64,000 nucleotides of DNA from Nageia nagi (lineage: Eukaryota; Pinophyta). Shown here piece after piece: positions 47,451-58,310 of the stretch. Each line of letters starts with the position of its first letter. Position 1 is the first letter of the stretch. Made by a program: the position numbers and the translations under genes. Where the stretch lies: NCBI GenBank assembly GCA_050084985.1, contig JBITNC010000001.1:119226001-119290000 (forward strand), read 5' to 3'. Below the pieces are notes generated by a model. That model saw only the letters and a list, made by a program, of their open reading frames with translations, ran no database searches and had not been told where the DNA came from.

Positions 47451-48307
47451 AACAAGTGGTCTTACGATCCTTGTAATTAAAAAATGACCATAGAAGACCA
47501 TTCTAATGTTAATATATAATCGCTAAAAAATCGATGACGATCCATGAACAGTTAAACAACAAACAAATCTAAGCCTGTAATAGCTTAGTACATATAATTT
47601 GTAATCATGGATACAAATGAAAGATAACAATACCTCAAAATTTAGTTTGAGAGGTTACCTGGAATCTCGTGATGCCAAAACAAATGTATAACAAACTTTG
47701 AAGCTTATAAATTGAAGCTTGGTATGTGAACAAAGGGACCCAATTTTACCGTAGCGAAGCTCTGCTAAAATCATATCAGGAGGTTATTAGCAAAGGTTGT
47801 AAGCTTGATCAATAGTTAATTTCCTCTCGATTATATTTCTAGATTATGTTGTTCATTTTGCAGATTCATATGTGAGAACAGGTATGCTTTTGATGTGTTG
47901 TTCATTTTCTATGTACAGGGTCAATATAGGAGAAGAACGACGGAAGTAAGTGTGGAAGAGAACAACAAAGAAATAGAAAAAACACTTCAAAACTCTGTGA
48001 AGATTACTCCAGTACATACAGAGTTGATTGTCGATGATTCAAAGATTGGTTGACAGTGATTCACCAGATAGATAATAAAGATTGATCATTGTCCATCCAC
48101 CTGCATTGATTGTTATCGATTCGCAACGATCGCTGTCAAATGTTGATTACAATAGATCAATAAAAACTTGCTTATTTGTATTCAAATACTTTAGAATATA
48201 ATATCATTACTATTATCGATGTGTATTGTCAAATATGTTCATGATTAATTATGTTGAATGATTTATCTTTCTAAATTGCATTTTAGGTTCATAATTTGAT
48301 ATACACA

Positions 48308-48312
48308 ATATG
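48308..48312. repeat. Target-site duplication of element T, right copy
   Basis: ATATG, identical to 30973-30977. Confidence 0.9.
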
Positions 48313-48479
48313 AATTTTATTATTGTGATTACAAAAATGTACAATACATATTCAAGGTACCCCCATGTCTATGATGACCTTGGAGAAGGTACAAGAGTGA
48401 CAAAGAAAAAACCATGAGAATGACATCCTAATGCATTCTTTATTGAATGACTTATCCATTACTAGTCACATCCAATAAG

Positions 48480-50110
48480 ATTTGTCTCTCCTTACAATCC
48501 TGGAGGAGAGATGGGATTGATACAAAAATCACTCCACATGCCCCCAAGTGAGATGAGCATCACATTATTAATAGTATACAAGATATGGGGAGTTCCCATC
48601 CAAGGTTGGCTATTATGTCTAGCTAAAGTTCTAGATAATAATGAGAGGTAGAAACTCTTATTATGGATGATAAGTAAAGAAGATCATGATTGGGTGCATA
48701 GGGAAACCCACCTCATTGAGGCATGCATGTTTTCCTCCATTAATCAACACTTGAGGCTTTTTATTTTCTCAATTATTTCCACTTATTTGTGCCTAGATAA
48801 GACCAGTTCTTCATTTCCACTCATGTTAGTGTAGTTTGTGCAGGACATATGTGCTTGGGGCACACATTTTGCTTGGGCATCCTTGGTATTGGCTTAATTG
48901 TATAGATATATCCATAATTTTATGAATTTTTATATGCTTAACATCATGGTATCCCATGTTTTCCTTCTCCAGGTGTGGGCCTATGAGAAGATAGTAGTTA
49001 TTTAGCTTATGATACTATAGAGGGTGAGGGATGATCCATTGAATATTACACTAACCTACTTTGTATCTAGGGAATGTGGGTATAGGTACCCACATATGTT
49101 AGAGGTAAGGTAGAGTAATATAGATAAAATCTATCCTAATGATGTAGTTTGGGTTTCCTATGTAGATTTTGTATGGGAGGATGATGCCCACTAGCTTTCT
49201 TGGGTGAGGTAACCTTGATTCCTCCAAACCTAGAGGAAGTTGGTGGAGCCATATTTACCCTATTAGGTGTCATAATAGTTCAATATTTAGTAGGGGATTT
49301 CTCCTTCCCCTACCTACTATCTCGGATACATGATGGAGAGGGACACTCCATTAGGAGTGCAAATTATACCAACTTGGGTGGTCATCTAGGAGGAGGAAAG
49401 AATATTAGATTTGGCTATGGAAACCTTCATGGAACCTAAGACTTTAATGGATTTCATGACTTGGTAGGATATGGTTCATACATCCCCATTGGGTATAGAT
49501 GATGATGAGGATGATGAGGAGATGGCAGTGGCATCATAAGGGTCATTAGATGAAGACCCATAACAAGTTGATAATCATATGTATGATATTCCCATGTAAG
49601 GACCACCAAACACTCCAACACTAGGACTACCACTAGGATTAGTGACCCTAGCTAAGGTCATGCCACTAGTAGAAGCAAGTAAAACACCTATTTATTTGGT
49701 ACCCTTAGCTTTTGGTTTGCATGTTTAGGAAGGCTATCATATGGCAATTTTGGTTTTCTACATGAGAGAGTGCCACTCACATTATTGCATTGGAGTTTGA
49801 TATCTAGAGGCTCATTCCATTTAAGGCTTAAGTTTCTAATTTAGAGGCACAACTAGCCACCCTACATGCTATCATCATAGTGTAGGATGCTCAAATAGCC
49901 TCTATGGATCATTCCATGAAGAGGCTATAGGAGAGGGTGAACATGCCCCTACCTAATGAGCAGTGACCATTGATTCATGACCTTATGGATCAGGTGGAGA
50001 GGTTGAGGGGGAATTATGATAATACCAAGGTAATCTCAAACTCTCATGGAATTAGTAGAAGCAATGTATTAGGAGGGATGTGCATATCTAGATGGAGTAG
50101 TGGATTTAGA
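48480..50110 (+). pseudogene. Plant mobile domain (PMD) gene, antisense in element D
   Basis: Frames give HMPPSEMSITLLIVYKIWGV followed by PIQG, the GEMTITL-type PMD start; then ICAWGTHFAWASLVLA then LYRYIHNF; then FLLQVWAYEKI. This is the same order of blocks as in the PMD remnant of element A. An acidic DDDEDDEEM segment at about 49500 again forms a tail, followed by Pro-rich sequence. Stops and shifts are frequent. The gene runs opposite to the gag of element D, as in A. Element T sits about 170 bases before its first block. Confidence 0.65.
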
Positions 50111-50212
50111 ATGACATCTAAGCCTAGTTAATCAAGGAGTAGTGATAGTAGTGCATAGCATGCTAGTTTTGTATACTAAGACATGGACCCACCCCATATT
50201 TATATATACATA

Positions 50213-50216
50213 CATA

Positions 50217-50283
<67 letters not shown>

Positions 50284-50300
50284 TATATATATATATATAA
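50213..50300. repeat. (TA)n microsatellite in element D
   Basis: About 60 bases of uninterrupted TA from 50219 to 50278, then a second shorter run to 50300. Confidence 0.95.
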
Positions 50301-51329
50301 TTTAATTCTTTTTTAATTCAATATTTGTGCTCAATGTGAATGAATATTTTAATTTGTATTACTCTAATTTATGTTTAATGTATTGTTTATTTTATAATTA
50401 AAAATTTTAATTTTACAAAAAAAAAAAATCTAACCTTAATCAACAAATTACACACCTCATTGTGCATTTTAATTTGTTAAGAAACATAATAATATATCCT
50501 AAATAAGACACATCTATACATGATAAAATGAATACAAATTAATCATTTTGATAAAATATGTTCCATTTCATCCCCTAAATATAATTTATAAAAATGAAGA
50601 TAGGGTCCCTAAGTACCACATATAAATAATAACAAACATAATCCCATTTTTTTGTTAATGAATGCAAAAACTAAAAATGCCCTTCCAAGATGCCTTAGTA
50701 GACAATATAGAAATAATAAATACTATTATTTTTAATTATGGTCTGGAAAAGGCACACCATCAAAGGTGTGGATTTTGACAATTTTGAGAGAAATATGTAC
50801 AAGGTAATTTTTTATAATTTTCTCAAAAAGTAAATAGAATAATGAACTGATCCATATGATCATAAATTGTACACATTTACCCCCTATAAAATAACCTACC
50901 TATATATAATACAATTTAAAAAATTTCAACTTTAAGTGAAAACCTTGCATACATAGGAAGGTTTCATAACCCATACATAGCTTGTAGTTGTAGGCATAAA
51001 AATAGGTGTCTTTCTAGTAGTATATCTCATGCCATTGGCTGCATGCAAATAGTCATACATGCCATTGATAGTGTGTTCTCTATGAGCTACCTCATGATGC
51101 TTTTTTCTCCTTTCATTAGATCCTTTGCTTGCTTGTTGTTGATGTCCCTTGCATGCATACCTATTAGGAAAATAATATATTCATGCAATGTGAAGTACTT
51201 ACTGAACCAATGAATCCTTTTGTTTGTTAAGTTATCTTTAGAAAAGGGTTCATATATATCTCCAATTGTTCATTATCAAGATGTATAGGTCCTTTCTCTA
51301 TTTCAAGAGCATTATCCATATGAATTGAT
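50301..51329. other. Non-coding stretch of element D between PMD and gag
   Basis: About 1 kb where pol would be expected on the minus strand. No protease, RT or integrase motif could be read in any frame. Confidence 0.5.
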
Positions 51330-52283
51330 TTCTTTTTGATAAAATCCTAAATTATATTTCTTAAGACCCTACAGTAATTTCTTATTTAGTATCCTAGTGT
51401 CTTATGATAATTCCAAAATTCTTCATATCTATCATTTTTAGGAACACCATTATGGAAATGATATTGAACAATTGGTGGGATTTCAATAAGTTCTTCTTTT
51501 AATAAAATATTAAGAATATTATCAATAATATCAGTTAGCCTTGTAAATATCCTTTGTGTTCTATTCTTGTTTCTATCAACATTATCTATAGTGACTTCAT
51601 TTTTCTATGCATACACTTGAAGTTTCTTTTCATTCATATGAGGTTTATTTGTTGTTTCATACATTTTGATTTTTTGATAGCATTTCTTGTAAGTTTGCTT
51701 AACACAATCTTCCTTTTTAAACAAAATATCTATCATTCTAGCTAATGTCAACCCATGATTAAAGATAACCAATAATTTATATATAGGAAATAAAGTATTT
51801 ACAAAAGTATATTTTGAATCTTTATATGAATAAAGATTTTATTTGGAATTTATTTCCATACTTTCACAAAATCAGACAAAGATTAATTAGGCAATTGCTT
51901 AATTTTACATAAATCTTTGAATTGAACTTTTTTTGCAATATTATATCTAAAGTTTTTTAAAAATCAATGTATCAAATATTTGTACCTATCTATGCTCTTT
52001 TAAGGAAGGCTAAAGTACTATTTCAATGCATCATATTTTAAGCTACTTGAAAATAATTTTGCAAGTATATCTCTATCATGAACATATTCCATAGTTTCCT
52101 CTTGAAAGTTTCTAACATGCATCTTTGGATCTTGTAAACCATTCTATCAATAAGAAATTTAGAAATAATTCTATTAATCAATGGATGTTTAAAGAAAATT
52201 AAAAAGTCATCTTTATCATCATTAAGTAATTATTTTTCTAATTTTTTAATTCTTTTATCCATTATCTTTCCTGAATTTGACAT
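51330..52283 (-). pseudogene. Gag of element D
   Basis: Minus-strand reading: MSNSGKIMDKRIKKLEK start at 52283, then NGLQDPKMHVRNFQEE, DRDILAKLFSSSLKYDALK, FSLP-KSIDRYKYLI and QFKDLCKIKQLP, the capsid blocks of Tat-type gag. The zinc-binding segment at about 51430-51340 reads FWNYHKTLGY-stop-IRNYCRVLRNII, close to CxxH...GH....C..L with first Cys and last His changed. Several TAA and TAG stops. No pol follows downstream. Confidence 0.75.
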
Positions 52284-53035
52284 TATAGGAGATTATTTTG
52301 GTTGATTTTGCACTCCAAGTTGATTACTCTTTAGGTTTTTTGGTGGGGATAGAGGTGGTGCATTGCAAATTTGAGAGGGTGATTTATTTTATATTTCCTT
52401 TTGAATTTCAGCCTCTTTAAGTGTCAAAAATTACCAATCCTATGCAATCTTTCATGTTCAAGTTTATTAACCAATTCAAACATAAATGCTAGTTGTTATT
52501 CCTCATTAGCCTTTTGAAAGTAGTCACCTTCTTTAGCATCTAAAATATCATTCAAGTTTTATCTCATGTTGTTCTTTTGACCAACTAAGATTATTATTGT
52601 AAGCATTATTAATTATAGTAAAAATTTTTTAGCAATATCTAATGTAGTTTCATCATTAACCAACCAACCCTTACCTTTGTTCCTATTAGAACTTTTAGGT
52701 AGCATACCTAGATGATGATATTCTAACTTAATTACCAAATGTTTAGACTCTACCTAGTTTCTTCATTGACATATTCAATGATCACTTTATTTAGGGTCAA
52801 TGTCCTCTACTTCCATGTTCATAGTGGCATGTGTGTAGTCCACATCATTAGTGACATTCTTTTTAACAATAGAAGATCTCCATTTTCTAGATCCTACATT
52901 TTCATAAGAGAACAAACTATCTGAGGATTGTGACCTTATCAAATCCACTTCTAACAATTCATAATTTGTTAATATATAAATAACCTATTCATAATTTTTA
53001 GTAAGATAATACTATAATTTTTCTATATTAGATAG
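52284..53035. other. Leader or gag upstream region of element D
   Basis: No clear gene. The plus-strand 61-codon frame at 52739-52924 is on the wrong strand for the element and has no domain. Confidence 0.4.
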
Positions 53036-53673
53036 TGTAGAAGGTAAATAATGTGATTAATACAAATGGGGTTGATTAATGCACTATTCCTCTACTTTGT
53101 AAATATTGATGCATATATCATAAATATGGAAATAACATGTAATAAAATGAAATATTATTTACTTAGATTCCATATGCATTCTATTAATTAAAAATACATA
53201 AAGGATAGAGCATACATTCATGAACAAGTACACCATCAATGCCCTAGAATTGGCATGTTGATAGTGCTATAGGAAGAGCGAAATTATGAACATGAACAAG
53301 AATGTAACGATGAGTGAATTAGCAAATAATCAACTGATTAACATACATGAAAACTTATAGAATAATATATGCACAATATAAATATACAAAGCAAGTTGCA
53401 ATCTTTCAAATGATCTTTAATTGATAATCATTGTATTAGCTTGGAATGATTATTAGCCCATTATTTGCTCATGATCTATAGGTCATAAATAATGCCTTTA
53501 TATATGATACAAGTTTATATGAATTTGATATTTTAACCCCTTAAACATTCCACAAGGGTTAAATACATGGCCTAAAACTTTCTTGTACATTTTAATCCCT
53601 TTTTAAATGATACATTGTTAAGGGATTAAAATGATTTATTAAATACATAAAGATTCATTTTGAGGCATCTAAA
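53036..53673 (-). repeat. 3' LTR of element B
   Basis: Starts TGTAGAAGGTAAATAATG on the plus strand. Its right part (53512-53673) has no partner because the 5' LTR is truncated. The edge at 53673 is set by analogy with element D and by the polypurine tract beyond it. Confidence 0.7.
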
Positions 53674-53690
53674 TTTCCCCTCTTTGGATG
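53674..53690 (-). other. Polypurine tract of element B
   Basis: Minus-strand CCAAAGAGGGGAAA, sharing its AAAGAGGGG core with element D. Confidence 0.65.
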
Positions 53691-54179
53691 TGTGATTGAA
53701 GCAATGAAATTACATGTACAAAGAAGAAGTGTAACCAAGATATAGAAGAAAGTTTTTTGATCTTTTTATTGATACTAATTGAATGATGATAAGGGTCCTT
53801 ATGTACCTCCCTTTTGACTTGGGTACCTTAGGAAAGAACCTTAAGCGGAGTAGCCAACCAAAAAGCTATTGAAGAAGTTATCTTTAGGAATACTATTTGG
53901 ATGATGTTTCGATGACTATAGAAATCTATATCCAAGGTTAGAGATTGAATATATGATGTAACTCCTTTATATTATTTCAATCATGAATCTAATCATTCCA
54001 TTATGTTAGATACTTGGGAAGCTAATGCACTTATATCCATGCCTAAAAATAGAGAGGTTATGCATTAGATGGGTGGAAATGGTAATGAAATCTACACTAT
54101 TGGTAGCTTAAAAGATATTGAGCATGGTGATGGTGCCCTAGTTTTGACTATAATTTACTTCTATTCTTCTAGATCTATG
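53691..54179. other. Non-coding 3' region of element B
   Basis: No gene seen between the polypurine tract and the tandem repeat. Confidence 0.5.
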
Positions 54180-54559
54180 TACTTGTAATTAAGTTTCTAG
54201 TTAGAAAATAAAGGTATGGATGCACAGTAAGTTGCATCATCCATTAGAGATGATCCAATGTTAGCAATATTACTTATGATTGCATTGCTAATTTATCTTT
54301 TAAGTGAGTGAACTCTCACTAGCTATATTGATGGCAATTGATGATCATGCATTTTTATGTCCATAATCTAATAATAGTATGCTTTAATGGGTTTAAAGAA
54401 AAAACCATGTGAATGCATAGCAAAATGTATCATCCATTGGAGATGATCCAATGTCAAAAATTGCTAATGACTATATCTTTGGTTTACTTTTAAGTGAGGG
54501 AGCTCTCACTAACCATTTTGTTGGCCATCAATGATCATGCATTTTTATGTCCATGATTT
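54180..54559. repeat. Two-copy 190-bp tandem repeat in element B
   Basis: GATCATGCATTTTTATGTCC ends units at about 54362 and 54552. Both hold ATCATCCATT-GAGATGATCCAATG and a near-perfect inverted repeat, AGTGAGTGAACTCTCACT in the first copy and AGTGAGGGAGCTCTCACT in the second. Confidence 0.85.
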
Positions 54560-54726
54560 GAAGACATTAGACTATCAAGTTCTTTTTTTATATGCTACCT
54601 ATGTCATACTAACAATCAAGCATGTTGTTCATGCCATGTCCTTCTTGAATCTATACAAAATATAAAAAGAGATTATGCCCTTGTGTTTGATATGAATTAT
54701 TTTGCAAGACCATAGAGCTATACTTT

Positions 54727-56080
54727 TTAAGTGTAAAAATGCTTGATATGGATGATATTAAAGGTTTTTGGTTCCTTGTTTCCATTGAAAGTTGATAACC
54801 TATGTGGTCTTGATCCTATTGCATCAACAACAACATAAGGGCCTAACCAATTGGGTTCAAATTTACCTTTAGCCTCCTCATTTATTGCTATTTTGTTGAT
54901 ATTCTCTTTTAAGACTAGGTACCTTATTTTGAACTCTTTAAATTTTATCTCCTTTCCAAATGCTCTCTTAAGTTTGGCATGATATATATTTTGATGTTTA
55001 ATGGCTTTGATTCTTTTTTCATCTAACCTCTCCAAATATTGTAATCTTTCTTGTCTTGCATCTTCATTTAGGACATAACCTTATAAAGAGATCTTAAGAG
55101 AAGGAATCTCTAACTCAAGTGGGACAATAGCCTTATATCCATATACCAATGAAAAGGGGGTTTCCCTAGTGGTTATTTGGACACTAGTTCTATAGGTCCA
55201 TAGTGCATATGGCAATTGCTCATGACATTTTCTTTTGTATTTATCCCATGTTTTGGCAAGAATGCTCTTAAGTGTCTTGTTTTTTGCTTTAGCTTGACCA
55301 TTGCTTTGAGGATAGTAAACTAAAGAAAAGGTTTATGTGATGTAAAAATTTGTACAAAAATGCTTGCATATCCTTGCCCTTGAAATTCGGACTATTATTC
55401 ATGATCAACCTTTGTGGCACACCAAATCTAGTGATGATGTATTCTATAAGGAATGCAATATTTTTTTCTTGTACAATTAGCTTCATGGGGATGGCTTCCA
55501 CCCACTTGGTAGTATATTCTATAGCTATTATGACAAATTTGTGTCCTTCTCTAGAATGATGATTAATCATACCAATCAAATCTATGCCCCAAGTAGTAAA
55601 GGGCCAACAAGAAATAATGGAATTGAGTTCTTATGTGAGTTATTTTTCTAAATTTGCATGCTTTCAGCATTGCATACATACTTTCATGTGAGTTTGATAG
55701 TCTTTTTTCATATTGGGCCAATAGTACCCTATGCTCAAGATCTTTTTATAAAGAGCTTTGGCATGAAAATGGCCACCACATAATCCATTATGATCTTGCT
55801 CTAAAGTAGTAGCTATCTCATCCCATGTTAAACATCTCAACAAGGCACCATCAAAGGATCTTCTATATAAAACATCACCAATAATAACATATTTCATATC
55901 ATTCCTTCTCAATCTTAATTTACAATTCTTACTATATATACAAGGAATTATTTGGTATTTTAAGTAGCAATAGATATCAAAGTACCAATCTTGAAAAGCA
56001 TCATCATTGGAAATAAGATAGGATAAAATAGAATGAAGATGAGTTGTGTAAGATGGATAATTTAACTTATGGATAGTGAG
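54727..56080 (-). pseudogene. Integrase of element B
   Basis: Minus strand. The N-terminal part reads GLCGGHFHAKALYKKI, SIGYYWPNMKKDYQTHMKVC and MQC, the HHCC zinc end. The core has GHKFVIIAIEYTTKWVEAIP and FGVPQRLIMNNSPNFKGKDM, in which the second catalytic Asp is Asn (MNN for MDN). The C-terminal part from 55035 has EIKFKEFKIRYLVLKENINK and FEPNWLGPYVV then HIKHFYT. The frame breaks between 55660 and 55290 and again before 55035. Confidence 0.88.
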
Positions 56081-57175
56081 AATGCTCTCCTTGTCTTCAA
56101 GTTTTATTGGTACCAAAGAGGCTACACTTGTCATAGCATCTACATATCTATTATTAGTCCTAGGAATGGTATCAATAGTATATTTGTGAAGGCTATACAA
56201 CAACTCAATCACAACCACCCTATAAGGCTTTAGTTTCTCATCTTTAGTATCATAACTACCCTTCACTTGGTTACCATAAGTTGTTAATCCCCATAAATTT
56301 AAATCTTTGTGATTTTCAGTTCTAAAGCTACCTTTAATCTCAATATTAGAGCCTCATACTCAACCATATTATTAGTGCATTTGAAATCCAATTTATATGC
56401 AATATGGATTACATGATTAGTAGGAGAGACCAAAATAATACCTACCCTTACTCTATCAAAGCATTTAAAAACATCAAAATATAGGGTCTAAACTATAGGT
56501 TCATCCTTTAGAAGATAAATATAATCATCAGGGATAGAGATCTCCTTAAAGTCAAATCATTGGTGCCCTGTTGATAGGTCATTAGGCTATTGGCACTATG
56601 GATCCTCCTCAAAAATGACAAGAAATTCTTTGTGAACCACCTCCTCACCTTCTTGATGGAAATATACTACCATATTTGTAATTGCCTATCCTTTAACAAA
56701 ATTTTGTTTCACCACATTAATATCAAATTCCTACAATAACATTAGCCACTTTATAAATCTACTTGATAAGTGTTGTTTAGCCATAAGATATTTTAAGGGA
56801 TCATTAGGACTAACAACATATGTGGTACAATATAACAAGTAATGCCTTAATTTTTAGTAGTAAATATCATAGCAAAGCAAATCTTCTCCATAGGAATGTA
56901 CCTTATCTCATAATCAATCAATGTCTTACTTAGATAATAGATGGCCCTCTCCTTGTTATCTTTAATTTTTTGACACAACATGGTTTCTATGGCATACAAG
57001 AAGGTTGAAATATATAAGTAAGCATGTTGGGAAAAATCCATGGGAACAAGGATAGGGGGATTGAGCTAATATTGCTTGATGTCTTCAAATGATTTGTGGC
57101 AATTTGCATCCCATACAAACATGACATCTTTATTAAGAAAGTGAGTGAATGGTCTACACTTATCCCCTAGCATGA
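56081..57175 (-). pseudogene. RT tail and two RNase H domains of element B
   Basis: Reading leftward: CRPFTHFLNKDVMFVWDANC is the RT end. MDFSQHAYLYISTFLYAIET and ERAIYYLSKTLIDYEIRYIP form the first RNase H. DPLKYLMAKQHLSSRFIKWL is its tail. FDRVRVGIILVSP, CTNNMVEYEALILRLKVALE and PRTNNRYVDAMTSVASLVP form the archaeal-type RNase H, whose first Asp block is DVFKCF, altered. Many stops. Confidence 0.82.
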
Positions 57176-57540
57176 TTCATATAGTTTAGCATGATTAGTT
57201 TCCCATACCTTATGGAAGCATAATACATACTTCTCAATGGTTTCATTGCTTCCTTGATGAAGTGCACCTAATTCTAATATATTGCCTTGTTATTTAATAT
57301 TATGCTTGTATTAACACATAAATGTTTGAACTAAGGTTTTAAAGGAATTAATAGACTTACTAGGGAGAGAGTAAAACCACTAAATAGCATCACCTTTCAA
57401 ACTCCTTGGAAAGAATTTAGCCATTAACCTCTCATTTGAACCTAGTTTCAATAAGCACTCTTGCTAAAAGCTAATGAGATGCTACTTGGGATCTTGTTCA
57501 CCATTGAACATCTCGAACTTAGGGGTCTTGTGATCAAGAG
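57176..57540 (-). pseudogene. Gag of element B, fused by deletion to RT
   Basis: Minus strand KFEMFNGEQDPK, then SNERLMAKFFPRSLKGDAI then TAG for Trp then FYSLPSKSINSFKTLV, then GALHQGSNETIEKYVLCFHK are the capsid blocks. The frame runs to about 57176 (AKLYESC). A few bases later it is in RT sequence. Zinc-binding end, protease and RT core are absent. Confidence 0.8.
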
Positions 57541-57831
57541 TGAAACATAAAATTCTCTCATAGTCATTAGGATTAGATGGTGGGAAGGTATTGGATGAAC
57601 CTATTGGATAAGTAGAGCTAGAACTTGGATTATTATTTACAACAATCTCCCTTTACATGTCTAGAATATTCATGTTTAAATCCTAAAGTGTGGCTATTAG
57701 ATAATCCATATTAACATCATTGGTGTCCTAAAGACAAAGATGTATGATGCTAGTGACCTCATCCTGATAAGAAGGGTTAGTATGATCTTGCCTCTAGGGC
57801 AAGATAAATTGAAAAGTCAAGTTCATAAAAA
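57541..57831. other. Gag upstream and leader region of element B
   Basis: No clear coding. Minus-strand TTTTTATGAACTTGAC just inside the LTR may be a decayed primer site of TGGTGAAC type. That is a guess by analogy with element A. Confidence 0.3.
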
Positions 57832-58310
57832 TGTAGAAAGTAAATAATGCAATTAATACAAATGGGATTAATTAATGCATAATTGGTCTACTTTATAAAT
57901 ATTGATGCATATATTATAAATATGGTAATTACATGTAACAAGAGTGGAGTATTGTTTAATTAGATTCTATATTCATCAATTAATCAGAAAATGCATAAAA
58001 GATAGAGCATACATTCATGAACAAGTACACCATTGTTGTTATAGAATTGGCATGCCATCAACATCATAGGATGAGCAAAATTACAAATGTAAACAAGAAT
58101 GTAGCAATGAGAAAATTAGCAAATAATCAAATGTGAACATAAATGCAAACTTACAAAATAATAGATGCACAATATAGATATACAAAGCAAGTTGCAATCC
58201 TTGAAATGATCTTCAATTGATAATCCTTATATTAGATTGAAATGATTATTAGCCCATGATTCACTCATGATCTATATGTCATCAAATTATGCCTTTATAT
58301 ATGATACAAG
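57832..58310 (-). repeat. 5' LTR of element B, truncated
   Basis: Matches 53036-53513 from TGTAGAAAGTAAATAATG to ATATGATACAAG, then diverges. The missing 160 bases are the U3 start. Confidence 0.85.

Larger units (their letters stand above)
30978..48307 (+). mobile_element. Element T: complete 17.3-kb Ty3/gypsy retrotransposon, Tat lineage
   Basis: Both LTRs, primer site, polypurine tract and a perfect 5-bp target-site duplication are present. Order: 5' LTR, leader with structured repeats, gag, protease, G-patch-like segment, RT, RNase H, second (archaeal-type) RNase H, integrase, extra ORF, repeat-rich 3' region, 3' LTR. Two RNase H domains and the great length place it in the Tat/Ogre-like group. 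From about 34980 to 39531 gag-pol stays in one frame and from 39528 to 42230 in another. The LTRs differ by about a dozen changes in 470 bases outside the repeat array (by eye). Confidence 0.95.
46023..48307 (+). repeat. 3' LTR of element T (2285 bp)
   Basis: Starts TGTAGACACTTG and ends ATATACACA, followed by the ATATG target copy. It equals the 5' LTR apart from point changes and six more units of the 122-bp repeat. The frame at 47214-47450 is the LTR counterpart of 31438-31674 and not a gene. Confidence 0.95.
20277..53035 (-). mobile_element. Element D: gag-only LTR element with antisense PMD gene, split by two insertions
   Basis: D is reconstructed from three visible parts: 20277-21581, 29350-30977 and 48308-53035. 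The gaps between them are elements A and T, each with its own target-site duplication. D reads on the minus strand: gag (52283-51330), no pol, PMD remnant on the opposite strand (48480-50110), polypurine tract (about 21018-21033) and 3' LTR (20277-21017). Its 5' LTR and primer site are not in view; B is inserted, or at least abuts, at 53036. That the middle piece (29350-30977) belongs to D is inferred from the two insertions. Confidence 0.6.
53036..58310 (-). mobile_element. Element B: Ty3/gypsy, Tat lineage, internally deleted, minus strand
   Basis: LTRs at 53036-53673 and 57832-58310 share their 476 to 477 bases from TGTAGAAG to GATACAAG. Inside, reading leftward, are gag, then directly the end of RT, RNase H, second RNase H and integrase. 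Protease and most of RT are missing, lost by a deletion of perhaps 2 to 3 kb whose junction lies at about 57170. The 5' LTR is cut at 58310, so the right target copy is not found. Confidence 0.8.
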
